From Bacillota bacterium (GTDB lineage Bacteria; Bacillota; Clostridia; Oscillospirales; Oscillospiraceae): a DNA stretch of 64,000 nt. A program made the translations under genes and the position numbers. Positions 40,386 to 49,275 of the stretch are shown piece by piece (the first letter of the stretch is position 1; the number at the start of each line of letters is the position of its first letter). The stretch covers positions 248,001 through 312,000 of the forward strand of contig JAEWKA010000004.1 in NCBI GenBank assembly GCA_023386265.1. The letters run 5' to 3'. The notes under the pieces were generated by a model. The model was not told the DNA's origin, made no database searches, and saw only the letters and a list, made by a program, of their open reading frames with translations.

Positions 40386-41234
40386 ATGAAGAATTATTTT
40401 GAAGGTTTGTATTTTAAGCAGCAGGCAGGGGAGTATGCACTTGCTTTCATTCCGGCGGTGCATACTGATATAAAAGGCAGGTCAGCGTCACTTCAAATAG
40501 TAACGGATAAAAAGGCTTATTGTGTTGCATTTCCGATTGAGTCCGTTGAGATGAGCAGAAAAGATGCTTCCTTTGTTATCGGGGACAATCGCTTTTCTCT
40601 GGACGGTATTCATCTGGATGCCCATAACGGCGAAGTGGATATTACCGGCGACTTGCAATTTTCGGCACTAATTCGCCCTGAATACGACATCATGGGTCCG
40701 TTTCAATACGTACCGTTAATGGAGTGCCGCCACAGCGTATTCAGCGTGAAGCACGATGTATCCGGTACCCTCATGTTAAACGGCACGCTGCTGGATTTTG
40801 ATAATGGAACAGGATACATTGAAGGGGACAGGGGGCACTCTTTCCCGAGGCGTTACCTTTGGTCGCAATGCTTACATGATGACATTTCAATTATGCTGTC
40901 CGCTGCCGACATTCCGTTTCTAGGCATTAGTTTTACGGGAATAATCGGAATAATTTCAGTTCGTGGAGTCGAGTACAGGATTGCCACCTATCTCGGGGCA
41001 AAACCGGATTTTTTAGGCAGCGGCATTGCCATTGTTAGACAGGGCGAGTATACCTTGGCAGTTCAACACCAAAAAGGAGCCAGCGAGCTACTGTCTGCGC
41101 CTGTTCAGGGCGCGATGACGAGGCGGATACGCGAAAGCATATCAAGCCGTGTCCGCTATCATTTCAGCAAGGGCAAAAAGGTGATATTCGATTTTACAAG
41201 CAACTGCGCGAGCTTCGAAGACGAATATCGATAA
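40386..41234 (+). CDS. Tocopherol cyclase-like protein
   Basis: This 282-residue protein resembles the tocopherol cyclase family of plants and cyanobacteria, mainly through GTGYIEGDRGHSFPRRYLW, the conserved acidic and tryptophan-rich core. The rest is beta-rich, with AFIPAVHTD near the N-terminus. Anaerobic clostridia do not make tocopherol, so the substrate is unknown; a carotenoid-, lipid- or quinone-related ligand is possible. It has no signal peptide. It ends before a terminator and two tRNA genes on the other strand. Confidence 0.75.
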   Translation: MKNYFEGLYFKQQAGEYALAFIPAVHTDIKGRSASLQIVTDKKAYCVAFPIESVEMSRKDASFVIGDNRFSLDGIHLDAHNGEVDITGDLQFSALIRPEYDIMGPFQYVPLMECRHSVFSVKHDVSGTLMLNGTLLDFDNGTGYIEGDRGHSFPRRYLWSQCLHDDISIMLSAADIPFLGISFTGIIGIISVRGVEYRIATYLGAKPDFLGSGIAIVRQGEYTLAVQHQKGASELLSAPVQGAMTRRIRESISSRVRYHFSKGKKVIFDFTSNCASFEDEYR

Positions 41235-41286
41235 ACATTAGTATAGACCATGGTTACCGCTATAAAAATTTCATTGATGGTACACA

Positions 41287-41324
41287 AAGAAGCCCTGTAG
41301 TAATTGATACTACAGGGCTTCTTT
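41287..41324. terminator. Bidirectional terminator between the cyclase-like gene and the tRNA genes
   Basis: AGAAGCCCTGTAGTA (41288-41302) and TACTACAGGGCTTCT (41308-41322) are perfect 15-base complements around a 5-base loop, followed by TTT. They serve the plus-strand cyclase-like gene and lie 3' of tRNA-Thr on the minus strand. Confidence 0.88.
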
Positions 41325-41400
41325 TGGAGCATCTATCCAGATTCGAACTGGAGACCTCGTCCTTACCAAGGACGCGCTCTGCCGACTGAGCTATAGATGC
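41325..41400 (-). tRNA. tRNA-Thr (anticodon GGT)
   Basis: The minus strand folds as a 76-base tRNA with acceptor GCATCTA/TAGATGC, D arm GCTCAGTCGGCAGAGC, anticodon loop TTGGTAA (anticodon at 41367-41365), T arm with GTTCGAATC and an encoded CCA end. It is cotranscribed with tRNA-Asp, five bases upstream. Confidence 0.97.
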
Positions 41401-41405
41401 GATTA

Positions 41406-41482
41406 TGGCGACCCAGAACGGGCTCGAACCGTCGACCTCCAGCGTGACAGGCTGGCGTTCTAACCAACTGAACTACTGGGCC
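41406..41482 (-). tRNA. tRNA-Asp (anticodon GTC)
   Basis: The minus strand folds as a 77-base tRNA: acceptor GGCCCAG/CTGGGTC with one G-U pair, anticodon stem CCAGC/GCTGG, loop CTGTCAC (anticodon at 41448-41446), T arm with GTTCGAGCC, discriminator G and an encoded CCA. Confidence 0.97.
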
Positions 41483-41496
41483 ACAAGCGCTTAGCT

Positions 41497-41525
41497 ATTG
41501 TACAATGTAAATCACACTTTGTCAA
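41497..41525 (-). promoter_or_regulatory. Promoter of the tRNA-Asp/tRNA-Thr transcript
   Basis: On the minus strand TTGACA (41525-41520) is followed after exactly 17 bases by TACAAT (41502-41497), 14 bases before tRNA-Asp. This is close to the sigma-A consensus. Confidence 0.88.
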
Positions 41526-41687
41526 CACCAAATTCCCCCGTTTAAGGCTCAATATTTCGTTTTTCGATATGCGCTTACTTGCCTGAATAGATAAGATGTG
41601 TTAGAATACTTTAAGTTGATTTAATTGTTAAGTTTCACTTTCTTTTATTTTATAAATTAGATTGTGCTGTTCTCACAGGGGGAAGCC

Positions 41688-42773
41688 ATGAAACGAAAAA
41701 TAATTGCCCTTATGCTGGTAATACTGTTTTTAGCGCCGTTTGTGCAGACGGCGAACGCCGACAGCTCAGGCCTTTGTTTTACTGCCACGAATGACCTGCT
41801 GCTTGACCTTGGCTCAATGACGACCTTTGTCGGCGGCATATCATACGTTCCTGCCAAGGTTTTTTCTACATACGGAGTCTATTTAAACTATTTTGATTCC
41901 AAAGATTCCAAATCGACTGCGCTGCTCTATAACTCAAACAAGCAGATATTTTTTGAGCTAAGCTCCGGCAACAGCTATGACAGCTTGGGAAATACATATT
42001 CCGTATCGGCAACCCTTAAAAACGGACAGGTTTATGTACCTGTTTCCTGGGTCTGCCAGTATTTCGGACTGTATTATTCTTTCATCAGTGGCGACGGCTA
42101 TGGCGATATTATCAGAATAAAAAACGGAGGGGAAGTTCTCACTGATTCTCAGTTCCTGAATGCGGCTTCATCGCTTATGCGTACCCGCTACAATGAGTAT
42201 TTCGGCACGACGTCTCCCGCTACACCAACGCCGTCCCAGCCTGTTACGAGCAGTACGGAGTCGGAAGTCGCAAGCGCTTCTCTTAGCTTTATAGGTCTTC
42301 CGAGCGAAAAACTACTGGATAGTCTCGACAGCTACGCGGCGAAGGTCTGCTTTTTCGTGACGGCGAGTGAAGTTGCCGCATCACCTGATGTAATTAGGCG
42401 AATCTGCGGCTCGGGTCACAGTATCGGCATCTATTGCAGTTCTTCGCCCGAGCAAGAATGTTTTTTAACAGCCGACCTGATTTTTGAAGCGGCACAGATT
42501 AGACCGACCCTGATATACTCTTCTGCTTCGATTTCGGAGAACGCAAAGGCCTACGCAGGGAGTAACGGCTATGCGTATTTTGATCCTGCGATTGAAATCT
42601 TTTCAACTGCAAAACACTCCTCAGACATTACATCGAAGCTTGAGGACATAGTCGGTTACACTTCGATTATCATTACTATAACCGAAAATACCGACAGCAT
42701 TGTTCCATTCGTTCTTCAGTATGCTTCATCTCATCACATCACGCTTCTGCCTCTCCGTGAGACGATGGTGTGA
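41688..42773 (+). CDS. Secreted protein: stalk-type domain plus degenerate polysaccharide deacetylase domain
   Basis: The 361-residue protein begins with a signal peptide (MKRKIIALMLVILFLAPF, cleavage near residue 22). Residues 25-165 resemble the copper-amine-oxidase-N/stalk domain (VPAKVFSTYGV, YVPVSWVCQYF). A Pro/Thr-rich linker leads to a NodB-like fold with VCFFVTASEVAASPDVIRRI and SGHSIGIY. The first metal Asp and the HxxxH pair of active deacetylases are missing: the equivalent of SGHEIGNH-type sequence is SGHSIGIYC. It is probably a non-catalytic cell-wall binding protein. The start at 41688 has AGGGGGAAG upstream. Confidence 0.75.
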   Translation: MKRKIIALMLVILFLAPFVQTANADSSGLCFTATNDLLLDLGSMTTFVGGISYVPAKVFSTYGVYLNYFDSKDSKSTALLYNSNKQIFFELSSGNSYDSLGNTYSVSATLKNGQVYVPVSWVCQYFGLYYSFISGDGYGDIIRIKNGGEVLTDSQFLNAASSLMRTRYNEYFGTTSPATPTPSQPVTSSTESEVASASLSFIGLPSEKLLDSLDSYAAKVCFFVTASEVAASPDVIRRICGSGHSIGIYCSSSPEQECFLTADLIFEAAQIRPTLIYSSASISENAKAYAGSNGYAYFDPAIEIFSTAKHSSDITSKLEDIVGYTSIIITITENTDSIVPFVLQYASSHHITLLPLRETMV

Positions 42774-42810
42774 CAGACAGCGTTTAATATGCAAATTTCG
42801 GGGGTCATTC

Positions 42811-43551
42811 ATGAACAAAACTAACTTAAAAGCTATAATACTTGCCGCAGGAAAAGGCACAAGGCTCCAAACCGAGGGGAGCACGCTTCCGAAGGTCATG
42901 CGCATTGCGGCGGGCAAGCCTCTTTTGGCACACGTTCTTTCTGCGCTGGATTTTATTCCGAATAAGGACTGTATTATAGTCGTGGGCTACCAAAAGGAAA
43001 GCGTTATCGACGCCTTCTCTGAATATACTTTTGCGGAACAGAAGGAGCAGCTCGGAACAGGGCATGCCGTTATGGCGGCGTATTCGCAGCTTGAGGGCTA
43101 TAACGGTCAGCTCCTCGTCTGCTGCGGTGATATGCCGCTAATAAAGCGCGAAACCTATCGCGCACTCATCGACGCTCACGACGTCTCTGAGAACGTCTGC
43201 ACTATTCTGAGCGGAACAAGCGAGCTAGACCTGCCTTATGGACGCATCCTGCGCGACGACAGCGGAGAATTCTGCGGCATGGTCGAGGACAAGGACGCAA
43301 CACGGGAACAGAAGAACATTAAAGAGCTCAATAGCGGAGTTTATGTTTTTGATGCCGTCGCGCTCCAAAGTGTGCTTACAGAGCTGAGGAGCGATAACTC
43401 GCAGGGGGAGTACTACCTTACAGATGCGCCGCTGCTTCTTAAGCAAAGAGGCTATAAAATCGGCGTCTGCTTTCGCGAGCTTGGCTATGAGATAATCGGA
43501 GTCAATACGCCCGAGCATCTCCGTCAGACAGAAGAAATATTACTTATATGA
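42811..43551 (+). CDS. GlmU-like nucleotidyltransferase (pyrophosphorylase domain only)
   Basis: The protein transfers a nucleotide to a sugar phosphate, most likely UDP-GlcNAc-type. Residues 10-20 hold LAAGKGTRL, followed by LPKVMRIAAGKPLL, EQLGTGHAVMAA and CCGDMPLI, all as in the GlmU N-terminal domain. At 246 residues it lacks the left-handed beta-helix acetyltransferase domain. The ATG at 42811 follows GGGGG; a longer reading from 42700 overlaps the previous gene. It overlaps thiN by 4 bases. Confidence 0.87.
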   Translation: MNKTNLKAIILAAGKGTRLQTEGSTLPKVMRIAAGKPLLAHVLSALDFIPNKDCIIVVGYQKESVIDAFSEYTFAEQKEQLGTGHAVMAAYSQLEGYNGQLLVCCGDMPLIKRETYRALIDAHDVSENVCTILSGTSELDLPYGRILRDDSGEFCGMVEDKDATREQKNIKELNSGVYVFDAVALQSVLTELRSDNSQGEYYLTDAPLLLKQRGYKIGVCFRELGYEIIGVNTPEHLRQTEEILLI

Positions 43552-44195
43552 ACAGAATTATTTGTATTGTCGGGGCAGGGGATATGAGCGGCACAAAGCT
43601 CGTAATTCCGGATGGAGCTTTTGTAATCGCTGCAGACGCAGGACTAACCCATCTTAAGAACGCGGGCATCGCGGCTGACCTCATTGTGGGTGATTTTGAT
43701 TCTCTGGGCGAAACGCCCTTAGGTGAAAACGTAATCGCGCACGAGCCGGAAAAGGATGATACCGATATGCTGCTCGCCGTGCGTGAGGCATTGAATCGAA
43801 GCGCACAGACGATAATCATTTACGGCGGACTTGGCGGCAGGCTAGATCACGAATACGCGAACATCCAGACACTTGCTTATATCGCGAACAGAGACGTTAG
43901 AGCCTATCTTGTCGGGCGCGGCTCCGTCTGCACAATCATTAAAAATAGCGGCATCAGTTTTGACGGTGAAATTAAGGGTACAATTTCCGTTTTCTGTCAC
44001 GGTGGCAAAGCGGAAGGCGTGAATCTCACGGGGCTGAAATATCCGCTCACCGACCATACGCTGACAAACGATTATCCGCTCGGAGTTAGCAACGAATTTA
44101 CAGGGGTTCTGTCTCGCGTGTCAGTAAAAAACGGACTTCTTCTGGTTATGTGGAACGCTTCAGAATTTAGCCCTGACAGATACAGAGAGATATAA
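43548..44195 (+). CDS. thiN: Thiamine pyrophosphokinase
   Basis: ThiN converts thiamine to thiamine diphosphate with ATP. The 215-residue protein contains AADAGLTHL, LIVGDFDSLG, EKDDTDMLLAVREAL and GGRLDHEYANI, the catalytic and substrate-binding Asp-rich motifs. A C-terminal thiamine-binding region is in ISVFCHGGKAEGVNL onward. It overlaps the upstream nucleotidyltransferase gene by 4 bases and precedes a HAD phosphatase. No thiamine riboswitch is seen nearby. Confidence 0.93.
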   Translation: MNRIICIVGAGDMSGTKLVIPDGAFVIAADAGLTHLKNAGIAADLIVGDFDSLGETPLGENVIAHEPEKDDTDMLLAVREALNRSAQTIIIYGGLGGRLDHEYANIQTLAYIANRDVRAYLVGRGSVCTIIKNSGISFDGEIKGTISVFCHGGKAEGVNLTGLKYPLTDHTLTNDYPLGVSNEFTGVLSRVSVKNGLLLVMWNASEFSPDRYREI

Positions 44196-44221
44196 TATAA
44201 CAAAACAGCAAAGGATAGAGT

Positions 44222-44869
44222 ATGAAAATTTTAGGCGCAATTTTTGACATGGACGGAACCTTGACGGATTCCATGTTCATCTGGCGGGATGTAGGGAAAA
44301 GGTACCTTATTTCCTGCGGTGTAACACCAGACGACAACATGAGGGAAGAAACAAAGATGCTGACCGTTTTTGAAACGGCCGAATATTTCAGAAAAAAGTA
44401 CGGGCTGAAAAAGACAAATGAAGAGATTTATGCCGGCGTAAACGCGCTCTTGTGGCCGATGTACCGCGACGAGGTTAGTCCTAAGGATGGTGTGCTTCTA
44501 CTGCTGGACAGGCTGAAGGAACGCGGAATTCCAATGGTTGTGGCTACTGCGACCGACAGACATCTTGTCGATATGGTTTTGGATAAAAACGGCCTCCTCG
44601 GGTACTTTTCTGAGATTTTTACCACAGGCGCGGTCGGCGCTGGCAAGGAAGACCCGCTGATCTTTGAAATGGCGCTTGAATGTCTGGGGACACCCAAATC
44701 GGAGACGATTGTCTTTGAGGACACCTTATACGCCATAAAAACGGCAAAGAACGCGGGCTTTCCCGTCGCTGGTATTTATGACGACTCTCAGGACTATCTG
44801 CAGGACGAGATTAAAGTCGTTTCGGATTATTACATTACTGACTACAGAAAAAGTTATATGCTTTTCTGA
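44222..44869 (+). CDS. HAD-superfamily phosphatase, beta-phosphoglucomutase-like
   Basis: The 215-residue protein has the nucleophile motif FDMDGTLTDS, a four-helix cap in residues 15-80, the second motif VVATATDRHL, lysine in GKEDPLIFEMAL and the acidic motif VFEDTLYAIKTAKNAGF. It is a cytoplasmic phosphatase of unknown substrate, perhaps a sugar phosphate. It ends just before a strong bidirectional terminator. Confidence 0.9.
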   Translation: MKILGAIFDMDGTLTDSMFIWRDVGKRYLISCGVTPDDNMREETKMLTVFETAEYFRKKYGLKKTNEEIYAGVNALLWPMYRDEVSPKDGVLLLLDRLKERGIPMVVATATDRHLVDMVLDKNGLLGYFSEIFTTGAVGAGKEDPLIFEMALECLGTPKSETIVFEDTLYAIKTAKNAGFPVAGIYDDSQDYLQDEIKVVSDYYITDYRKSYMLF

Positions 44870-44875
44870 TGAAAA

Positions 44876-44911
44876 GGACACAGGCTCCAAAAGGTAGTGG
44901 AGCCTGTGTCC
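44876..44911. terminator. Bidirectional terminator between the HAD and Mrp genes
   Basis: GGACACAGGCTCC (44876-44888) and GGAGCCTGTGTCC (44899-44911) are perfect complements around a 10-base loop, lying between convergent genes with AT-rich flanks. Confidence 0.9.
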
Positions 44912-44933
44912 TATATTATAAATATACTTATTA

Positions 44934-45767
44934 TTACATGAACATCAGCATCTTAACAAGCGCGTGCAGCACGTCCTTTTGGTAGGTTTCAATCTCGCCC
45001 TTGTCAACCAAAGCTGCAAGCTCAGGATCAAACGGCAGCTTGCATACCGTTCGAACGCCGTATTTTTCAGCTATTTCGTCAATGTGGCTCTCGCCGAAAA
45101 CAGAAAACTTTTCGCCACAGTGAGGGCAAACAGTGTAGCTCATGTTTTCAACAAGACCGATAACTGGGATGTTCATCTTCTCTGCCATTTTCACAGCTTT
45201 TTCAACTATCATGCCAACAAGCTCCTGCGGAGAGGTCACAACGATGATTCCGTTTACAGGGATGGACTGGAACACCGTCAACGCAACGTCACCGGTGCCG
45301 GGAGGCATATCAATAAACAAAAATTCCTCATTTTCCCATATAACGTCCGTCCAGAACTGCTTGACAGCTCCGCCAATGACGGGCCCGCGCCAGATAACAG
45401 GGTCTGTGTCATTGGGAAGAAGGAAGTTTATTGACATAAGGTCGATGCCTGTTCTGCTCGTGATGGGGTACATCCCGACTTCGTCCGCATCAGGCTGACC
45501 TGAAACACCGAATGTGCGGGGAATAGAGGGGCCCGTTATATCTGCGTCAAGTATCGCCGATTTATATCCCATTGCCTGCATATTTACGGCAAGAAGGGAA
45601 GTTATCAGCGACTTGCCTACGCCGCCCTTGCCGCTCACAACACCGATTACCTTCCGGATTTTTGATAGTTCATGAGGTGGGTCGGTGGTTAGAGCGTTTT
45701 TGGCTCTTTTAATAGTTATTTTGGGTAGCTCCTTTCCTGGAGTCCCGTTTAATGAATTATCACTCAT
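44934..45767 (-). CDS. apbC: Mrp/ApbC-type iron-sulfur cluster carrier ATPase
   Basis: This P-loop ATPase binds and transfers 4Fe-4S clusters to target proteins. The 277-residue protein has Walker A GVVSGKGGVGKSL with the deviant lysine, AILDADITGPSIP, FIDMPPGTGDVALTV and the cluster-binding CPHCG motif. AAAGG precedes the ATG. It faces rex across a divergent promoter region. The many iron-sulfur enzymes in this window make it a plausible general maturase. Confidence 0.93.
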   Translation of the reverse strand: MSDNSLNGTPGKELPKITIKRAKNALTTDPPHELSKIRKVIGVVSGKGGVGKSLITSLLAVNMQAMGYKSAILDADITGPSIPRTFGVSGQPDADEVGMYPITSRTGIDLMSINFLLPNDTDPVIWRGPVIGGAVKQFWTDVIWENEEFLFIDMPPGTGDVALTVFQSIPVNGIIVVTSPQELVGMIVEKAVKMAEKMNIPVIGLVENMSYTVCPHCGEKFSVFGESHIDEIAEKYGVRTVCKLPFDPELAALVDKGEIETYQKDVLHALVKMLMFM

Positions 45768-45903
45768 ATAAAATTCTTATCCTTTCAACACCTTTGTTAC
45801 GATAATATTATATACTTATCAATGTGATTGTCAATAATTGTACTCGCCCAAACCCGCTTGTACGCATATACGTACGTTTTTGGCAATATCTATAGTATTT
45901 AAC

Positions 45904-45932
45904 TTGAATATTGTAAAAACTGATGTTATAAT
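45904..45932 (+). promoter_or_regulatory. Promoter of rex
   Basis: TTGAAT (45904-45909), 17-base spacer, TATAAT (45927-45932). The rex start codon is about 100 bases downstream. Confidence 0.7.
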
Positions 45933-46033
45933 AGCTTCGATAAAAACAATCATTGTCATCAGTTACTCCGGCATTAATATACACGATGGCAGAGCCTTTT
46001 CGGAATGAAAAAGTTTTGCTGGGAGGCAAGCCA

Positions 46034-46684
46034 GTGAAAAAGGAACGCATATCAAACAATGTAATAAGACGTCTGCCCATGTATCTTCGCAAGCTCGATG
46101 ATCTCATTTATCATGGAGTCGACCGAATCTCTTCCGGTGAGCTTGGCAAGCAGATGGGGCTTACACCTTCTCAAATCAGGCAGGATTTCAGCTGTTTCGG
46201 TGAGTTCGGACAGCAGGGCTATGGTTACCGTGTGACGGATCTTAGGGATCAGGTTGCCGGTATTCTTGGCATGCATAAAGGCTTTACTGTTGCCATAGTA
46301 GGAGTTGGAAACCTAGGTCACGCGCTTATTGGCAACTTCGGCTTTGAGGAGCAAGGCTTCCGTCTTGTCGCAGCCTTTGACTCCGATCCCGAAATATACG
46401 GAAACGATATAGCCGGCATTCCGGTCTATGACAGTGGCACTCTTTCAGACTGGCTGAAACGCAATCCTACTGACATTGTAGTACTGACCGTTCCGCGCAG
46501 GATAGCAAAAAGCATGGCTGAAACCGTTGTGGACTGCGGAGTCAGGGGCATTTGGAATTTTACAAATATCGAGCTGGAACTCGGCAGACAAGATGTACGA
46601 GTGGAGAACATTCATTTTTCGGACAGTCTGCAGACTCTCGGATATTTTCTATCCGAGCAGGAAAACATGGAGAAGAGCAAATAA
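46034..46684 (+). CDS. rex: Redox-sensing transcriptional repressor Rex
   Basis: Rex senses the NADH/NAD ratio and represses fermentation and reduction genes. I choose the GTG at 46034, with GGGAGG 7 bases upstream, giving 216 residues; the family normally begins a few residues before ISNNVIRRLPMYLR. The winged helix covers residues 5-75 (GLTPSQIRQDFSCFGEFG), followed by a Rossmann domain with VGVGNLGHAL and TVPRRIAKSMAE. Its targets could include the redox genes of the purine cluster, but I did not find a clear Rex operator. Confidence 0.94.
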   Translation: MKKERISNNVIRRLPMYLRKLDDLIYHGVDRISSGELGKQMGLTPSQIRQDFSCFGEFGQQGYGYRVTDLRDQVAGILGMHKGFTVAIVGVGNLGHALIGNFGFEEQGFRLVAAFDSDPEIYGNDIAGIPVYDSGTLSDWLKRNPTDIVVLTVPRRIAKSMAETVVDCGVRGIWNFTNIELELGRQDVRVENIHFSDSLQTLGYFLSEQENMEKSK

Positions 46685-46708
46685 CCCGGAACACTCTTGG
46701 AGGCAACC

Positions 46709-47773
46709 GTGATTAAAAAGCGTCTTATATCACTTTCTCTTTCGCTAATTGTATTATGCAGCGCTATGACTGCCGCGGCCGCGGAAACCGCCGGAAGTGC
46801 TTCCGACCCGCTAATATCGAAAAGCTATGTTGACAGCACTTATCCCGGACTTGTGCTCACAGCTCCACTGAACACCCTTTCGGACGCAATGGCTGTTTTA
46901 CAATATAAGCTGGCTTTGGCAAGTAAGACAAAGGCAAACGGAGTCAGCTACTCGACTGCAATGCCAGGCGGCATAGTTACTCTCTCGTCAGGCTCTGGCT
47001 TTTTGCTCTCTTCCGGCTCCGCGCGCCTTAGCTCATTAAGTGGAACCTTTATTGACCTGTCAGACGGAGCCCTTATCTCTTCGGGACAGAACCTTAGCTC
47101 GGGTCACCGTTACATTGCGGCTGAAAGCACTTCAGCTACAGTCTCTATCATCACCGCTTCAAAGCTGGCGCTCTTTGGAAGTGTAAGTATATGCTCCGGA
47201 AGCGCTCCGACCTTCACAGACGTAACGGAAAATAATTGGTTTTACACCTATGTCTGCTACGCGGTGCAGAAGGGACTTGTCAGCGGCCGCAGTTCGACAG
47301 TTTATGCTCCTGATGCAAATCTTTCCATCGCGGAAGCGATAAAGCTTGCAGCCTGTATGAACCAGCTTTATAATAACGGAAGCGTCACTCTTGTGAACGA
47401 CATTAACGCCGCCACATGGTATAAGACCTATGTTGATTACGCGGCTAAAAATAGTATTGTGACCAAGACTTACAGCAGCAGTGAATATAACTCCGCCATA
47501 TCCAGAAGCGAGTTTGTTGCTATTTTTTACGCAGCTTTGCCGATAACGGAATACGTCCAGAAAAACACTGTTTCCGATAATGCGATACCGGATGTCAAGC
47601 TTACTGCCGCGAACGGAAGCCAGATATACGCATTTTACCGTGCCGGAATTTTAACCGGTTCCGATGGCTATGGAACATTTTATCCGGACAACAACATAAA
47701 AAGAAGCGAGGTGGCGGCGGTTCTCACCCGTATGTTCGAAAAGGATTCCCGCCAATTGATAACCTTATCATAA
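46709..47773 (+). CDS. Secreted SLH-domain protein
   Basis: The 354-residue protein starts at a GTG (46709) with GGAGG 5 bases upstream and a signal peptide ending near SAMTAAAA. Residues 30-160 are Ser-rich and unrecognised. Three S-layer homology domains follow: FTDVTENNWFYTYVCYAVQ, a second around ATWYKTYVDYAAKN, and a third around YAFYRAGILTGSDGYGTFYP. These bind secondary cell-wall polymer, so the protein is held at the cell surface. The N-terminal part may be its functional domain. It is encoded 24 bases after rex. Confidence 0.87.
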   Translation: MIKKRLISLSLSLIVLCSAMTAAAAETAGSASDPLISKSYVDSTYPGLVLTAPLNTLSDAMAVLQYKLALASKTKANGVSYSTAMPGGIVTLSSGSGFLLSSGSARLSSLSGTFIDLSDGALISSGQNLSSGHRYIAAESTSATVSIITASKLALFGSVSICSGSAPTFTDVTENNWFYTYVCYAVQKGLVSGRSSTVYAPDANLSIAEAIKLAACMNQLYNNGSVTLVNDINAATWYKTYVDYAAKNSIVTKTYSSSEYNSAISRSEFVAIFYAALPITEYVQKNTVSDNAIPDVKLTAANGSQIYAFYRAGILTGSDGYGTFYPDNNIKRSEVAAVLTRMFEKDSRQLITLS

Positions 47774-47844
47774 AAAAGCGATATTTACGGTCGACCCGAT
47801 ATATACTTAAGGAAGGCCGTATATCTTAGTCAGAGGTGATACTG

Positions 47845-49230
47845 ATGTTTGGTACTTTCAATACCAGCAATACAATTGCGGCAATAGCAACGGGAAACGC
47901 GATTTCTGCAATCGGTATCATCAGACTTTCCGGTAATGATGCGATTGATATAGCGTCTTCCGTTTTTCATCCTTCTTCGGGAAAGAGCCTGACTGAAATC
48001 CCTGACCGTACGCTTGTTCTGGGCATACTTAATGATGCTAAGGGCGAAGTCCTTGACCATTGCCTCTGCACAATCAGCCGCGCGCCGAACAGCTACACGG
48101 GGGAGAATACGGCGGAACTGCAATGCCATGGTTCACCCACGGTTTTACGTCTTGCGCTTGAAGCTCTTTTTGCATGCGGCGCGCGTCAGGCGTTGGCTGG
48201 CGAATTTACGAAAAGAGCTTTTTTGAACGGGCGCATGGATTTAACGCAGGCAGAGGCTGTCATTGATCTCATTGATTCCGAAACAGTTGAAGCCGCAAAG
48301 AATGCGGCAGGGCAGCTCGGTGGTGCGATTTTACGCAAAACGGACGGAATCTATTGCGATTTGGTTGACATAATATCCCATTATCACGCCGTTCTGGACT
48401 ATCCGGACGAGGATATTGACGAGTTTAGCATTGAGGCCTATTTTGAAACGCTTCTCAAGGCGAGGGGAGAGCTTAAGTCGCTTCTCGACACCTTTGAGCG
48501 TGGAAAAGTTATGAAAAGTGGTGTAAAGGCTGCCATTGTCGGCAGACCGAATGCCGGAAAATCCTCACTTCTGAACGCTTTGCTGGGTTTTGAACGTGCG
48601 ATAGTCACCGATATTCCAGGCACTACCCGTGACACAATTGAGGAATGCATCACTCTCGGCGGTGTTAAACTAAGGCTTGTGGACACCGCTGGACTTCGCG
48701 GAACGAACGACCCGATAGAAAAAATCGGCGTGGACAGAGCAATTAGTGCCGCGTCATCTTCCGAGCTTGTACTGGCGGTCTTCGACGGCTCCGAGGAGCT
48801 TTCTAGTGAAGATGAGGATGCAATTCAGGCGGCTAAAGGCGCAAAGCATAGAATCGCCGTTATCAATAAGAGCGATTTACCGCAGATGCTCGACCTTTCA
48901 CTTATAGAAAAAAGTTTTGATACTATTCTGACCGTATCGGCTCTCGATAAAACGGGGCTCGACGCTTTAGATAAAGAGGTTTCTTTGCTTTTCCCGATTC
49001 CCGACGCACCGGCTGGAGAAATATTAACGAATTCTCGTCATGCGGACGCGGTCGGCAGAGCACTGACTTCCATTGATGAAGCCATTTCGGCTCTAAAAAG
49101 CGGTACAACGCCGGACATCGTTCTTACAGAAGCCGAAAACGCGCTTACGGCGCTCGGCGAACTAACAGGCAAAACCGTCCGAGAGGACGTTACCAGGCGA
49201 ATCTTCGAAAGATTTTGCGTGGGCAAATAA
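47845..49230 (+). CDS. mnmE: tRNA modification GTPase MnmE
   Basis: MnmE with MnmG modifies wobble uridine of tRNAs. The ATG at 47845 follows AGAGGTGAT; the GTG at 47836 lies within that site. The 461-residue protein has the N-terminal formyl-THF domain (TIAAIATG, GIIRLSG, SYTGENTAE), the G domain with GRPNAGKSSL, DIPGTTRDT, DTAGLR and NKSD, and the C-terminal catalytic FCVGK. No mnmG follows within the window. Confidence 0.95.
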   Translation: MFGTFNTSNTIAAIATGNAISAIGIIRLSGNDAIDIASSVFHPSSGKSLTEIPDRTLVLGILNDAKGEVLDHCLCTISRAPNSYTGENTAELQCHGSPTVLRLALEALFACGARQALAGEFTKRAFLNGRMDLTQAEAVIDLIDSETVEAAKNAAGQLGGAILRKTDGIYCDLVDIISHYHAVLDYPDEDIDEFSIEAYFETLLKARGELKSLLDTFERGKVMKSGVKAAIVGRPNAGKSSLLNALLGFERAIVTDIPGTTRDTIEECITLGGVKLRLVDTAGLRGTNDPIEKIGVDRAISAASSSELVLAVFDGSEELSSEDEDAIQAAKGAKHRIAVINKSDLPQMLDLSLIEKSFDTILTVSALDKTGLDALDKEVSLLFPIPDAPAGEILTNSRHADAVGRALTSIDEAISALKSGTTPDIVLTEAENALTALGELTGKTVREDVTRRIFERFCVGK

Positions 49231-49275
49231 ATTTGGTGTTCATTAAATCAAATAACATACAAAAGGAGTAAATGT

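Noticed and set aside
41235..41687. Further tRNA genes next to tRNA-Thr and tRNA-Asp
   Set aside because: Only two cloverleaf structures could be folded; the remaining bases are promoter and AT-rich spacer.
45904..46033. Autoregulatory Rex operator upstream of rex
   Set aside because: No TTGTGA-like inverted repeat with the expected spacing was found in the leader.
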